Positions 1 through 11,985 of a DNA stretch of 64,000 nt are shown here, one piece after another (positions within the stretch are counted from its first letter, which is position 1; each line of letters starts with the position of its first letter). This DNA is from Straminergon stramineum (taxonomy: Eukaryota; Streptophyta; Bryopsida; Hypnales; Calliergonaceae). The position numbers were made by a program, and so were the translations under genes. The DNA lies in contig OY987272.1 of the NCBI GenBank assembly GCA_963920665.1, forward strand, positions 15,753,001-15,817,000, given 5' to 3'. The notes under the pieces are model-generated. The model made no database searches. It saw only the letters and a program-made list of their open reading frames with translations, and was not told the DNA's origin.

Positions 1-180
1 GGAGTCGCACTGCACGTCGAGGATGACGTTGAGTTGGTCCTGGATCGAGATGGAGCCCATTTTCTTCTCGATGGGGCCCTCGGGGGGCGGGCGCGCCTCA
101 ACATGGACTGCAAGGAGGGAGGACAGCGCCAAGGCCAGCACCAGCACGTAGAAAGCGCGATCTTGAAGAGACGCGGCCAT
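1..180 (-). CDS. S-protein homologue (plant self-incompatibility S1-like), 5' part only
   Basis: Sixty codons run from an ATG at 180 to the window edge, so the gene is cut by the window. The product starts MAASLQDRAF, followed by a hydrophobic stretch (VLVLALALSSLLAV) and a likely signal-peptide cleavage after VEA, as expected for a small secreted protein. It then reads ISIQDQLNVILDVQCDS, matching the first conserved strand and first cysteine of the S1 family. It is a close copy, with only a few differences over 180 bases, of the plus-strand gene at 39,529, of which it is the inverted-duplication partner. S1-family proteins are small secreted plant proteins; the founders act in poppy pollen rejection, most others have no known role. 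Whether this copy shares the premature stop of its partner cannot be seen here. Confidence 0.75.
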   Translation of the reverse strand, partial: MAASLQDRAFYVLVLALALSSLLAVHVEARPPPEGPIEKKMGSISIQDQLNVILDVQCDS

Positions 181-231
181 GGTGAGAGCGAGATGGGGTC
201 CCGCTGACTGTGAAGGCTCGACCAGCTGCAC

Positions 232-917
232 CTTGCATCGAAAACACACACACAGCACTTATTTAGAGTATGAAGTTGTTTGAAATTAATTAACTCTAGG
301 TTTCCACAAATAAATTAGGGCTTTGCACTTGTAGCAACATGAAATGGAAACCTAGAACACAAAAAGTAATTAAAGCATCTCTTGCTTCAAGTCTGAAAAG
401 TGAAAAGCTGAAGTAGTATTGATGTTTCGACTTCACAAGAACTATCTAGCTTGCTTGGAAGTCCAAACATCCACAGTGTTCTCCAAATTCATGTACCAAT
501 AAAATTGGACCACTGGACATCCTTCAAATCGAGCATGAAAAGAAATTAAAGAATCTACCTCTTCATGTATGAAAAGTGAAAAGCCAAACTAGTATAGATT
601 GTGTTTTGACTTCACAAGGACTAGCTTGTTTGGAAGTCCAAACATCCACAATTCTCTCCAAATTCATGAAATCGGACTATCAAAAAGCCATGGAATTCTT
701 TACAAGTAATTTAGAACAACAAGCACTACAAAACCTATTGTGCTAGACTTGAAGATCTATTAGTCAAGACATGCTCATAATGTCTTCCTTGACAATAGAT
801 ATATCAATCACGCAAATGAATTGCTCGTTGACAAAACAAAGAACCATGAAGGGTAAAGCCACAACAAGCACAACCTCACAACAAGAGAAAGGACAAGCAA
901 ATTGAAACAATACTCAC
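232..917 (-). other. Predicted 5'-leader intron of the S1 gene at 1-180
   Basis: Read on the minus strand, a donor GTGAGTA begins at 917 and an acceptor ending TGCAAG lies at 232, about 50 bases before the ATG. The same donor and acceptor, in mirror orientation, bracket 38,761-39,476 in the partner gene. The exon between the TATA box and the donor has no useful reading frame, so it would be non-coding leader. This is a prediction from splice-site matches and conservation between copies, not from transcript data. Confidence 0.45.
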
Positions 918-1012
918 AAAGTTGTCGATTAGCAACAAGGATGGATTGAAAGAAGGAAGGAGTCACAAGACAAAGAAGTTGAGAATGAGAGAGACAAATG
1001 AATGGTTGGAAT

Positions 1013-1024
1013 GAGTTTATATAG
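1013..1024 (-). promoter_or_regulatory. TATA box of the S1 gene at 1-180
   Basis: The minus strand reads CTATATAAACTC. The identical 12-mer is found at 38,659-38,670 (+) and 28,913-28,924 (-), and a weaker form at 44,856-44,867 (-), each time at the same place relative to the proposed first exon of an S1-like gene. Confidence 0.55.
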
Positions 1025-4000
1025 GCCATGGATCCTTTTGGTAGAGTGATTGTGAATTGTCCATTTGGACTCAATATAAGCCATCTCGTTGGTCAGTTTG
1101 AAACGGTTGAGCAATCTCGTTAGGTTGTTTCACTTGAATTACATTTGTGTGTATTGTGTATTATTGTTTTTGTTCAATAGCAAATTTTGAGATAAAGATT
1201 GGAACTTGGTATCATTCTATTGCTTAGATTTCATATATTGACAAATATTTTTTTTTAGAAAATTACAATTGCCATTTTCAATCTTTTTGTTACAATCTTG
1301 GCGGTCTATTGCTTTCTTGAATAGTTCCTTGCTTTTGACACACTTTTAGTGTTGAGAAGTTTCTATTGAACTTCCGAATGACTAATTTTGTGTAATGAAG
1401 GTAAGCTTGACGAAAACCTTTCGGTGATTTTTAGACAAAGATACCTCTAAAGAGCATTTTTGCACGATGTGTCATTGTTGATGACAAGCTTCTATGGATG
1501 CAAACCTACCTTGTCCCTCTAGCTTCCGTCCCTTGATTTTTTTATTGAAAGTTGTTGAAAGTTTTTATCCCCTAAAGCACCAAGTTGCATTTTTTTCCAA
1601 TATAGTGAATTGGGGGGCACTCACTACAAATGGATTTTCTTTCTCTTGAAATTTTTACATAACATGGGGATTAGATTTTTCATTAAGGCTTAACAATTGT
1701 CAAAACTTTTGATGACTAGGTTGAAAAATTATTGTATGATATGCATAGTGTTTTTCCTCAATTTGGCAACCTGGGATGATTAGATAAATTAATTTTTTTT
1801 CACAAACCTATATTTGAAATTGATTTTGTAGATTTCTTTATGTACGGGAAGCTCTAAATTATCACAATTGGATTAATAAGTTGGAAGCTATGAGGAGTTT
1901 TAATTTGACGGTGGCTATGGATTCTCTACTCTAAAGTACACTTTAAAGTCCTTTATTTAACTCAATTTTCAATATTTTATGACAAAATTAAAATCATTGG
2001 ATGCTAATTATTTATTACCACATTACAACCATTGAGATTGACATTATTCAATTCCATAACTAAATTCTTAACAATTTAGTAATTTTGAATCATTTTCTAC
2101 TTCTTTCTATTTACTATTTGTTTCCTATATGAACATTGTACAATTCTAAATGATTTGAAAATTTTCAAGCATGAAGCGAACTTGCTTTGAAGAATGAATC
2201 TAAAGAAGCTCTAACATTTTGAACTTTTTTTCAATACAAATGTGAACTCCTAAAGAGCATCTGCTCGGTTTTGTGGAAGGCAATAAAAATGATTTTTGTC
2301 AATTTGAAAGCTAACATCTTGCAATTTACTCAATGGAAATTCTTGAAATTTTTTCCATGTCTTCTCAAACTATTGTGCTAGAAGATCCTATAGTTATTTG
2401 TGTCCCAAATTGTTTTTTTAAATAAAATTTAGTACTTACACTAGAAATGGCACTTTTGGAGTGTTTTTGGTGAAAACATAATCTAAGAACTTTAGGGGTT
2501 AAGACACTTCTAATTGTTCTTTAAAAACCTTTCACCACTTTCTATAAAGTCTTTGAACGGAATTTATAGTGACATGTAGACAAGTCTTAGTGATCACATA
2601 GACCCATGAACTCTATGGATGTTCACAAGCAAAAAAAGAAGACCTAAAAAATTATCTACATTGGTAATATATAGTAGAATGATTAGCTTGCTTGTGTCAA
2701 TGAAGAGGTCACAAGTTGTTGAAAGTATGTTCTAACCAAAAGGCCATATTCATTAAAATGAGAAAATGTGGAATCTCATTTGATTATGATTCTACATTTA
2801 GAATGTAATAAGTGATTATTTAATTGAGATACTTCAATGAATTGAGACTTTAATATATTATTGCTCAAGATAGTTAATAATTTCTCTTGTTGGTATAAAA
2901 ACTAGTAGCAAGAACCTCCAATTTGCACAATTATATATGTTCCATGCCTTTAATTGGGTTTAGAGAGTCCTATTAAGAAGTAACCCCCTATTTTTATAAC
3001 AGACTTTCCAAATTGGGGGATTTTAGGATCAAATAATACCCAAAAACTCTAATTTGTTGGTGAAATGTAGAGGTATGGATATATATAATAGAGTTGTAGC
3101 TACTATTCAAAGGTATTTTTAAAATAACTAATTGTATTTTGTGTAGAAGTTCATGAAATGAGTTTCTTTTTGCTTGCATTGTGAAACCTACAAAATGTTA
3201 TTTTCGTGGGTTTTTTAGTGAATGACCACCTCCATAGACTTGTTACCAATGTCCAATTTTAGTTTTAAGTATTATCTTCTTTTCCTATTTTATACTAATG
3301 AAAACATTGTGGGATCTATTTTCTTGAGATTTGGCACTTTGCAAGTTCTCCTACTTGGAGAATTTTTCTATGATTTTCCTTTGGTGGTTACCTTTACCTT
3401 GAAGGTCCAAACAATGGCCACATTTTTAAAATTAAAATCATTTTTATTCTAATTTTAAATTACTTAGAAAACTTAGCATGAGTTTTGTGAAAACACAACA
3501 AAAATAGTAGATGTTTTTTGTAATCATCCCTAATTGAGCATTGTATTGAGATTTTGGCATTGGAGATTGCCCTAATATACATGAGTATATAATGAAATGA
3601 TTGTGGAATGTTAGGAGAGGTGTTTGGGTGATATAAATGGGGCTATCCCTATCTTGTTTGAATAAATTTGGACAAATTTGGAAGGATTGTAATCAAGAGT
3701 AAATTTTCCCTCACACTCTCCACCATCCAACTCTAAGAGGGGTCCTTTGACTTTGTTAAAATGAAAGAGACTCATAGAGGTGGATGGTCATACCTACAAC
3801 CAACAAAGGGTGCTCCTTTGCATTCACTTTACGCATTGTGCCATTATTAAAGAATTGGCCTTCCACTTGAGTGGTAAACTTAGAAGACAACCAAAATCCA
3901 TCCTACAATCTCTCATGGAAGAGAAATGGTGCATTTAGAGCAATTCTCACACCTTTCTAGTTTTAGTTCCTTGAGTAGTTCACTAACTCATTTCATCCTC

Positions 4001-4541
4001 CAAAACTCTTTGAACAAATCCTCATTAGCCATAGTGTCCTAAAGTATAATAAACCCATCTAAATCCCTACAAACCTCATTAAAAGAATGCATATGTTGCG
4101 GAATCAAAGGAATAAGAGTGCCATTAGATACTTTGTGGTGCCCATCTATAGTCTCCTTCCACAAGTGAATTCCTCTATCCTTGTGTGCCAACTAATTGAT
4201 GTTTGTACAAAATCCTTTGTATTGTATTAAGAGACACCCATTGGAATCCTTGTAGAACTTAAACTACTTTGAGAATGACTTTGGGAGGTATTTGTGAATG
4301 CCTATATACAAATATTCATCTACAAATTATGAAAATTATAATCCCTTACAATAAGATGAGCAATAATATGATAAGTTTTGGAATCTATGAAAGACTTCAT
4401 CATCCTCAAAAGTGAAAATTATGGGATAGCCATCCGTCTTCAACTTGTTGATCTAATGCCAAAAAATAGCATCAAGATCCTTGTGAGTATATCCAACAAT
4501 GAAGAAATTGATATATATCTTCTTTTGAAAAATGACTTTAT

Positions 4542-5276
4542 GGGTGATTGCAAGAAAGATCGGTCCTATTTTGCGTCACATTTAGAGTGACAGAGTTGTT
4601 TATTGCTAGAACTTTTGGAGGTAGAGCACAATGAGCTTGAAATTTTTATTGAAGATGAATAACTTGATTGTTATCATATTCCTTATTTTTTTAGAAATTT
4701 CAAAAAATTCTTTTATATTTAAAAATCAATTTTTCTAATTTGTCACACTTTGGGGTTTAGGGGGGTTTAGTACTATGGAGTATCCAAAATTAATGATCTA
4801 GAGCTGAAATTTTCGTGGTCTATTCCCATAGCAAGAGATCATGTCGTCACCAAAGGGAATCTAAAAATACATTATTTTATGGCCTCCATATTCGTGCAAA
4901 TAGGGCTCCTTTGCGCACACACTTCTAAACATTGAAGATGGTTTTGACTTAATCTTTTTGATGAAATCTGATTGCCATCAAGTCCTCACACATTACCAAT
5001 TTTTAGATTTTTTTGTTCATGATTCTCTATTTATTATTAGTTAATATCTCATTGTATTTATTTTCTGTGAAAAACTGTCTTTTTTTTCAAATAGTACTAT
5101 TTTAGTACTTACTAGTAGTCATAGTGCTCAAAATGGTACTTTAGCTGATGATTTTTTAGATCAATGGCTGAGATTTCTCGGTTTCCTAGTGCTCGTAGTA
5201 CTCCTAGTCCTGGGCTAAAAAATTGTTGTTTTGGCAAAATGAGACATAAATCGTTCGGTCTTTCTTGCAACTACCC
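4542..5276. mobile_element. 735-bp non-autonomous DNA transposon, left arm only
   Basis: It starts GGGTGATTGCAAGAAAGA and ends, reverse complemented, GGGTAGTTGCAAGAAAGA. It is flanked on both sides by TTAT (4,538-4,541 and 5,277-5,280). The right arm near 34,430-34,450 is uninterrupted, giving the empty site. Ends of this type also bound the 1-kb foldback at 27,372-28,424 and occur near 30,210 and 35,450, so it belongs to a local family. No coding region. Confidence 0.75.
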
Positions 5277-6475
5277 TTATATATATCAAGAGAGAAGAAT
5301 ATAAAGACCTTATTGATTTCATGTGCACTTGTTCTTATTGTGTCCAACTCTAGTGTTAATGTAGAAGGTAGTTTGATTAATTCTTCAAGGGTGAATAGGG
5401 AAGGACTTTTTGCAAACCTCTAAATCATTTAACAAGGCATGAGACAATGGATAACCCCTACCCATTAAAAAAAGTTCACAAAATGAGTTATAAGGCTTTT
5501 TTATTGCAATGGAAAAAAGGAACCCTAGAATTGTCCAGTAGGAAGTGTATGTATCCCTTGTTTGAACTAGACACCTTTCAAGCAATGGACTCCTATAAAT
5601 TTGGACAACATCCCATGGCTAAATCCCTCCCCCCCCCCCCCCCACCCCGGTTAAAAAAAATAAAAAATTGTGTATGGGCCTCCAAATTGGATAGAATTTA
5701 TCCCTCAACAAATCCAACACACTTCCACTTCCTAAGCACAACCTAAAATTATATACTCCATAGTCAAACATTTCCCCTACATACATGTCATCACACCATA
5801 CCAAAATCTTCCTCAAATTTTATATTGGAGAGCCCAAAATATGCTAATCTATTTTTATAACCAAATAAAAAATCAAAATGAAGAATACTCTAAAGGTCCA
5901 TATTAACTAGATCAAGACAATGAGAGGTTCCAAGCTCTTGTTTGATGTGAGCCCCCAAGTTGTAACTTTGGTCTTAGGGTTTTTTTTTTTTCTCCTTTGT
6001 TGTTATTTTTTAGATTTTATAGTCAAGAATCCATAAAGATTGTTAAACTCTCATTGGTAAAGTCCCTACTAGAATGATGATGTTTTACCCTTATAAAGGT
6101 CGAAGTACCTAAATCCCACCAACTCCTTGTTTCCAGGGTAAATTAGGTGTCTATGAGGACTATTAGGCCTTTGAGAGATATTAAGGCCTTGGTGTCATAA
6201 GAAATTTAGAATAATCCCATTTTAGATTCATTTGAGGGGATTTGAGGCCTCCGGAGGGCCATTTCAACCTAGTTCCCATCTTTGCTCTCCTTTCTAGAAG
6301 TTTCCACAACTAGATTGTTTGTGGAAAGTTCAAGAGCATGTTGCAAGAATGATGATGATTGTTGTGTTGATGGACCAAGTTTGCCACATTGTTCCTAAAC
6401 CCCTAGTTAATTAAGATTTACCACTTCAAAATATTACTTCATTTCAAAAATCAGCTTAACATTCAAAACAATTAG

Positions 6476-6635
6476 TTAGTGAATTTCATTAAAATGGTAG
6501 TATTATAGTAAAATGGTGCAACATTCCATTAAAATGGCAATGAATATGTTAGAAATTGCATGACATTCCATTAAAATGGCATGGAATATGTGAGAAATGG
6601 TGGAATAATACCACCATTTTAATGAAATTCACCAT
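6476..6635. mobile_element. About 160-bp foldback MITE, left arm only
   Basis: Terminal inverted repeats read GTGAATTTCATTAAAATGG at the left and its complement at the right, and internal copies of CATTAAAATGG make further hairpins. The right arm around 33,230-33,250 lacks it. A TTAG direct repeat flanks it (6,472-6,475 and 6,636-6,639), so the exact ends carry a few bases of uncertainty. Confidence 0.65.
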
Positions 6636-6788
6636 TTAGACCTTTGAGCCATTGTAATGCAAAGTTTCAACCACCTTTCATTGTGAGTGTTTTAGGAGGA
6701 AAAAACAAGTTGTTGATGCAAATGGATTGGTAGTAGGTAAAACAACCCATGTGGGCTATATAAATTAGGATGAATAGAATCTCAATTG

Positions 6789-7365
6789 TTAACCCCTAAA
6801 GGACTGAATGACCATTGAACGTACGTAGTTAATCTCGGGTAGGTGCATATGAAGTCAATTTGTAATGGATGTTTTCCAAATTTTGATACACAGTGTGAAC
6901 ATGTACCCCCTAAGTGAGAATCTCATTTTTTTTTGATCGGGTGCCGAAATCAAAAGTTATGTTGCCCTAAAATTTTCAGGCAACTCGGGCAGCATGTGCA
7001 AAACACCTTCTCTATTTCTGAAATTTGGCAAGGAAGTAACTTACATGAGACGAGATGCAAATGTCAAAAAAAAAGAACTATGCATAGTATAAAAATCTCA
7101 CTTTAGGAGGAGTCAAAGGCAGCTGGCCCTGTCGGGCAAGGTTGAAAATTTGTTTTTCTCCTATCTTCAAACGTTATAATCATTCAATCCATACAATCAA
7201 AGTTTCTGAAATTTTTTCTACACATTCCCATAGTAGTCTAGTACAAATTTATATGGTTGAGTTTTGAAAAAAAACTTCTTTTTTTATTTATTTTTCACTG
7301 CCCTAAAAAGTGGCAGTTTGTGACAATTTCTGCCCCAAAACATGCCTCGGTCCTTTACGGGTTAA
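6789..7365. mobile_element. 577-bp TTAA-flanked element with CCCCTAAAGGAC ends, left arm only
   Basis: Left end TTAACCCCTAAAGGACTGA; right end, reverse complemented, TTAACCCGTAAAGGACCGA. The right arm near 33,075-33,095 has the uninterrupted site (CTAA in place of TTAA). The inside is AT-rich and non-coding. The same terminal motif begins or ends the longer element at 50,858-53,759 and recurs at 46,318, so it is a family within this window. Confidence 0.7.
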
Positions 7366-8026
7366 TAGTTAACTCAAATGCATAAATTTTGTTCAAAGTG
7401 GAATTTCATACCTCATTTAGGCATAGTAGAATTATTTTTTTTCCAAAAATTTGAACTAAGTAAAGCTGGTAAATCAATTGAATTTTCATCTCAAAAAAGT
7501 CATTTGTGATTTCAAGCAGACAATCAAAAGTTATGGCCAAAATTTTTGAAAGAGGTTGGAAAGGGACATTTTTATTTGACATTCTGAAACATCTTCTTTG
7601 AATTTTCTCTAGAACTTGTTTTGGACTTCAACCTTGTTTCTAAATAGTGTGCAAAAAGGGTTATATTGTATGTGATGCTACCCCCATCCATGTCAGTGTT
7701 ACTTACACATTTTTGTAGGTCCAAAAACCCTCCAAAACAGTACGGAAGCGAGAAGCCGGAAGAGCAGAAAGGTACCCAAGGCCATCCATCCCAACTTACC
7801 CCCCTTTTGTCACCCGGAAATTCGCAGCCCCACGAGTGTGAAGCACAATACCTGCTTCATTCTACATCTTCAACTCAATTCAGTCTTGTCAGGTATTCAA
7901 GGAGCTCTATTTCAAACAATCCTGAGCAATGCATTAATTGATCATGGTTTGTTTTCATTGAAGTCAGACTCTCCATTTGCCTTACCTGAAGCTTTCATCC
8001 TTTCCACACTTTGACGTAAATCCGAG

Positions 8027-8305
8027 ATGTGCAGTGAATTATATGGCTTTGATTTTCTAGCAAACGGATGCGCTGCACAGACGACAAGACGCTATCCCCA
8101 TGGTTTGTCGCCACTTTTTAATATTGCCGCCGTAGCTATAGTCTTTCGCTTTGCACCTACCACCCCTGGGCCATCCACGATCGTCGCCATCCAAAACAAC
8201 TTCCCGACCCCCAACCTGACGGTCCAGTGCAACTCCAACATCATTGAGCACCCCGATGTGCACCTGGTGATACCCAAGGACAAGTGCATGTTCTCATTCT
8301 CCTGA
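8027..8305 (+). pseudogene. S1-like gene fragment (N-terminal half)
   Basis: The frame from the ATG at 8,027 includes a moderately hydrophobic stretch (LFNIAAVAIVFRF), then STIVAIQNNFPTPNLTVQC and NSNIIEHPDVHLVIPKDK. This resembles the N-terminal half of the S1 domain and is close in pattern to QNAFPNSKLFVQCSSD of the 11,289 pseudogene. It stops after MFSFS, before the C-terminal cysteines, so at most half a domain remains. A weak C-terminal-like motif lies downstream near 8,600-8,770. The duplicate unit at 41,950-42,800 lacks this N-terminal half. Most likely a dead gene copy. Confidence 0.55.
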
Positions 8306-8643
8306 ACATCGATCAAGAATCTGCGGATGCTCGGAAGAGGTCATGCACTACCACGACATGGGTTGTTTTAGGTCATGACTTTTCAAGTGGCCTTTTCGGA
8401 AGATTTCAGATTGAAGGCAAATATATTGGATTTCCTAAATCTCAGTTCTATAACTCTTTTTAGTATTGTCTAGAATTGTGCTTAAAACACCCCATATTGT
8501 GCTAATGCTAGACAAGCAAGGTCTGTAGCCGAGAGTTCCTCGGCAAGTTCATTATCATCTGCTGAAGCACATGCCCTTCCAACCCACTTCGATGTGGGAG
8601 ACGATATGTGGAAGCTTCTGGCCTTGGTCTGTTACCGGAGATA

Positions 8644-8719
8644 TGGTGAATTTCATAAAAATCGCGGTATTATTACGTCATTTCTAACATATTCCATGCC
8701 ATTTTAATGAAATTCACCA
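8644..8719. mobile_element. 76-bp MITE inserted in the S1 fragment unit
   Basis: Ends TGGTGAATTTCATAAAA and the near complement TTTTAATGAAATTCACCA, flanked by TA on each side. The matching place in the duplicate near 42,665-42,675 is uninterrupted. It shares its terminal sequence with the MITE at 6,476-6,635. Confidence 0.6.
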
Positions 8720-10004
8720 TACATGACTTGTTGTCGATCCGGCACCCGGGAAGTGAGCCTGAACACACATATGACCGATCTGTTCAATTCGCAATAGCTT
8801 GCAAGATCGATAGAAGTGCATTCTCCGCAGGAAGCTTGCAATTGTCAAACTTGACACGATGAGAGAGGTTCTGGTTGGCATTGGTTTCAGTGCGAGTCTC
8901 CATACGTATAATTAAGTAGATTTCTGAAGCATTCGATTTGATCAATCGAGTGGACGGGACTCGGGCTGTCGAGATTGAATCGGTCCACAGTAACTCGCAC
9001 AAGCGGTATTCTAGAACAGAGAGCTTGTAAAAATATTATGTGGTAATTTGTACATGATCGATGGGAGTACTTGGTGGATTGTTTAGGTTTTCAGCAAGTG
9101 AACAACTTCGCAAACCGATACACCATACGAAACCCGAGTCTCTGAATTCTTTCCTTCGATTTACTAATCTCTGTGAATCGATAATGCAGTGTTCATTTGC
9201 ATTATCCCTTCCAGTTTTGTAGGCCCCATTTACGGATCGCATGGAGATTCCGATCAGACGCTTTGAATGAACGGTGCTTGGAACTGGGTCCAAATAGTTT
9301 CTTGGTAGCCATAGATGCAAAGGGCAGCGTGAGAATAATAAACGAAGAACGCTCCAACCTCTTTCTTGTGAGCTTCTCTAGTTCCTTTGCGTGACAGTTT
9401 TGTAGAATCTCATTGGTAAACCATCATTGACTGTTGCATACGTGTCCCGCATTCAGACTATGCCACAATGAAATAGTTGGACCCTAGGTGGTAAGATTAA
9501 AGAGGTTTGAGTGAACTTCGAAACGAGGAAGAAAATGGCGCATTGATTGGACATCGCTGTTTTCTTAAAATTTTCCTCTACAACTGGGTGTCAAGACAAT
9601 CGGGTTTGGATTATAAACAACTTCATTCTCTCAGAAATTGCCAAATTGGTTGAAGTATTTATTTCCTAGATACTCGGCCACATTTCAGTCTTTACCAGGC
9701 TTGAGATGGTTTGAAGAATCTGGAGTGGTGAATATGCCTGCCTCTTACTAATATTAGGAGCTTTCCCTCAACTTAACTTTGGTGGATTCTTGAAAGGGAA
9801 GGTATCTTGGAAATGGATTTTTAAAGTGTTTCTGTTCACATATATTGCCGCATGTGCGTCGGGTCTCAAAAAGGACGGCAGTTTTCTTAGTGAAGGATGT
9901 TATGCACGGCGATCCTGAGTTGCGATGCCTACGAAGCAATGGTGTATTTGTTCCTTGTTCGTGTTGTTTTCTGACTTTCATTTTCTTTCCTTAAATTTGT
10001 GCAG
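8720..10004. other. Intergenic part of the left S1 unit; no gene recognised
   Basis: About 8,720-9,190 aligns with 42,680-43,110 of the duplicate unit. The block around 9,140-9,180 (a CTTCCTTCGATTTACTA-like segment) recurs at about 11,130, 43,070 and 43,430 and looks like the 3' flank of an S1-like gene, so this may be the tail of a further deleted copy. Short ORFs here (for example 9,754-9,981 minus) match no family I know. Confidence 0.4.
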
Positions 10005-10705
10005 TTCCATTGATATTCTACGCCATTCAGCATGATTTATCCTTAGTTGGCTCGATCGTCTTGATTCCTCTCATTCTGGTACCTGCAATGGGTGGCACGT
10101 CTGTGCGTAACTTATCGATTTGCATTTCTTCAGGCACGCCTTTGTGCTTTCTGTGAAACAGTTGGTTGGGGAATTTTTGGGAATGATTTTTGTTGTATCA
10201 ATGGTTGGCAGGAGGACACAGCCAAAGTTGTGTCAAGCATGCTTATGGTATCAGGACTGTCCACTCTTTTGCAGTCCGTACTTCTTTTGGATCAAGGTTG
10301 CCACTGATTCAGGGAGCGTCTTTTGTCGACCTCGCCCCAGCACTTGCCATCATTCGCCTTCTTCCCTGCCTTTGTAAACCATTCAAAAGATGTCAGTGCA
10401 CAGGCATATGTTGCGAGCGGCATTTGAGATTTGCGTTCAATCAATTTGAGATGTGTAATACTTCACTGAGAACGATCCCCCACCCACCCGTTTGCCATTT
10501 GAAGTTATACCATTCCCGCTTTGAAGGTACAATTGGTAAATGTGGGAAAGTGATTCGAGCAGCAACTAAGCGTTGTGGTGCCAACTGTGCCGACAGAGGT
10601 TCAAGATAACAATGAAGGAATTGCAAGGTGCTATAATCATTGGATCCAAGCATTTTGGGGATACAGTGGAGCTATGTCACTTCTTCTGAGGTGCTTCACA
10701 TGTTA
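10005..10705 (+). pseudogene. Nucleobase-ascorbate transporter (NAT) gene fragment
   Basis: Pieces of a xanthine/uracil-permease-type transporter are readable in order. At 10,005-10,092, after an acceptor ending GTGCAG, the frame gives PLIFYAIQHDLSLVGSIVLI and LILVPAMGG. At 10,212-10,274 it gives EDTAKVVSSMLMVSGLSTLL. After a frame change, 10,287-10,355 gives FGSRLPLIQGASFVDLAPAL. At 10,597-10,705, after another acceptor-like AG, it gives RFKITMKELQGAIIIGS, then a frame change and QAFWGYSGAMSLLLR. These are successive conserved segments of plant NAT proteins, most like the NAT11/12 type. Only the first third of the membrane domain is present and at least two frameshifts break it. The block is absent from the duplicate unit near 43,110, so it was gained by one copy or lost from the other. 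A functional product is not possible. Confidence 0.75.
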
Positions 10706-11288
10706 ACAGACAGAATCCAAATTGGCACTGATCAAGTGTCCTTTAGCGAAATTCACATTAAAGCACGATGTTAGGAAGCCTCCAGGCTCAGTTTTCAGTA
10801 AAAGAATTCCTGTCAAAGGATAAACACTGTAAAATTTATATAACGTCATTTGCATTATCTTTCGGTAATTAAATACGAGCTAATGGCCATTTCAAAGGCC
10901 GTAACTGAAGCAATTGCAACAAGAGAGAATGCGTGAACTTGAGAGAATGCTGAGAATGTAACACCTGGAAGCATATGATGGCTTTCATGTCTATTTCAAG
11001 ATCTCTTTGGATTTATCCGCACGGAAACCAACAACAACACTCAGACCGAATCTTGCACAAAGTCTAGAGCTGGAATCTACCAATAGCAAGAACTATGGAA
11101 ACCTGGCAAACACGGACACCACAAGAGTCTCTGAAATCTTCCCTTCGATTTATTATTCCCACTGAATCAGTAACACACTCTGTTCAGCAACAAGGAAATG
11201 CCAACACCATTGACATCACCGTAAAGAGATTTAAAAGCTAAAACGATAGCATGGTAATTGCATATTCGCCTCTTGACAACCTGGCCCT

Positions 11289-11706
11289 CTAATGCCGTCT
11301 CTGCCAAGCATAGAAGACTCGATTTGTGAGTCCACCCTCGGACATCAACGTCAAGCCATTCTCATCGGCTTTCCAAGCGCAGTTCTTGTAACATGCCCGA
11401 AACGTCGGGTCCCTCACGTACAAGTTGAATTTGCCCCACACGGTGGGTGCGGATGTGTAGACGGTGCACAACATGTAGGCGTTGGCGTCCGGGTAGAAGA
11501 TGTCAGTGTGGGTTACAAGAGGCGGAAAGATGGCCACTTTTTGTTGTTGGATATCAGAGGAGCATTGCACAAAGAGCTTGGAATTGGGGAAGGCATTTTG
11601 GACGGACAAGACACCCAGGCGGTTGGGTATCCTGGCCAGAGACGAGGACGATGGAGGTGGCCATGGCAGCCACCATCACGATGAAAGCAAGTCCCATGGT
11701 CACCAT
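11289..11706 (-). pseudogene. S1-like gene, broken by an 8-bp deletion near 11,616
   Basis: The ATG at 11,706 opens a signal peptide (MVTMGLAFIVMVAAMATSIV, cleavage probably after VSG). About 30 codons in, the frame shifts because eight bases present in the duplicate (43,911-43,918) are missing here. After the break, the second frame runs to the TAG at 11,289 and shows a full S1 core: NAFPNSKLFVQCSSD, YMLCTVYTSAPTVWG, YVRDPTFRACYKNCAW and ENGL. The four cysteines and the C-x3-C-x-W...DGL-like C-terminus are hallmarks of the S1 family. As it stands, translation from the ATG would give the signal peptide and a short unrelated tail. The 15.3-kb hAT element lies in its apparent leader intron. Its 3' flank is almost identical to that of the copy at 43,585. 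Confidence 0.8.
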
Positions 11707-11977
11707 GGTGAAAAACTTTTGAAAATTCACTTCTCTGGTCCGATAATGATCTGTACATATAAGAAAATAGCATAACAAACAAAATTTTCTATAAGTTCAA
11801 AGGAAATTAGGAGCTCTTTTTTGTAGCCTATTGAAAAGCATGGAAAATAGGAGATTGAAAAGAGAAGGGACTTCTAGGCTACAAGGAGGGCCTTGCAATT
11901 GTAGCAACATGAAACAGAGAGCTAGAACATGAAAAGAAATGAAAGCATTTACTCCTTCACAATAACTACCTTGCTTG

Positions 11978-11985
11978 GTCCAAGT
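11978..11985. repeat. 8-bp target-site duplication, left (GTCCAAGT)
   Basis: GTCCAAGT lies directly before the element end CAGGGTTGTCATA and again directly after the other end at 27,269-27,276. The paralogous site at 44,280-44,287 has one copy and no insert. Eight bases is the target duplication length of hAT transposons. Confidence 0.95.

Larger units (their letters stand above)
1..7595. repeat. Left arm of a large inverted duplication (partner 32,835-39,709)
   Basis: Reading the left arm forward matches the right arm read backward. Examples: 1-180 with 39,529-39,709; 241-360 with 39,350-39,470; 4,374-4,413 with 34,568-34,608; 5,447-5,530 with 34,170-34,255; 6,400-6,430 with 33,280-33,310; 7,525-7,595 with 32,835-32,905. 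The sum of paired positions is near 39,709 over the outer part and shifts only where one arm has an extra transposon. Homology stops near 7,595. The arm continues past position 1, so the duplicated unit is larger than what is seen. Apart from the S1 gene at the end, it has no convincing coding region; the small ORFs inside are not conserved between arms. Confidence 0.85.

Noticed and set aside
5447..5746. 99-codon frame and its antisense partner across a poly-C run
   Set aside because: The frame includes a run of prolines encoded by the C tract and is not kept in the other arm.
11292..11684. Plus-strand frame antisense to the S1 pseudogene (also 43,588-43,968)
   Set aside because: It mirrors the S1 coding sequence, starts in the S1 3' end, and gives no known domain; the minus strand has clear S1 features.
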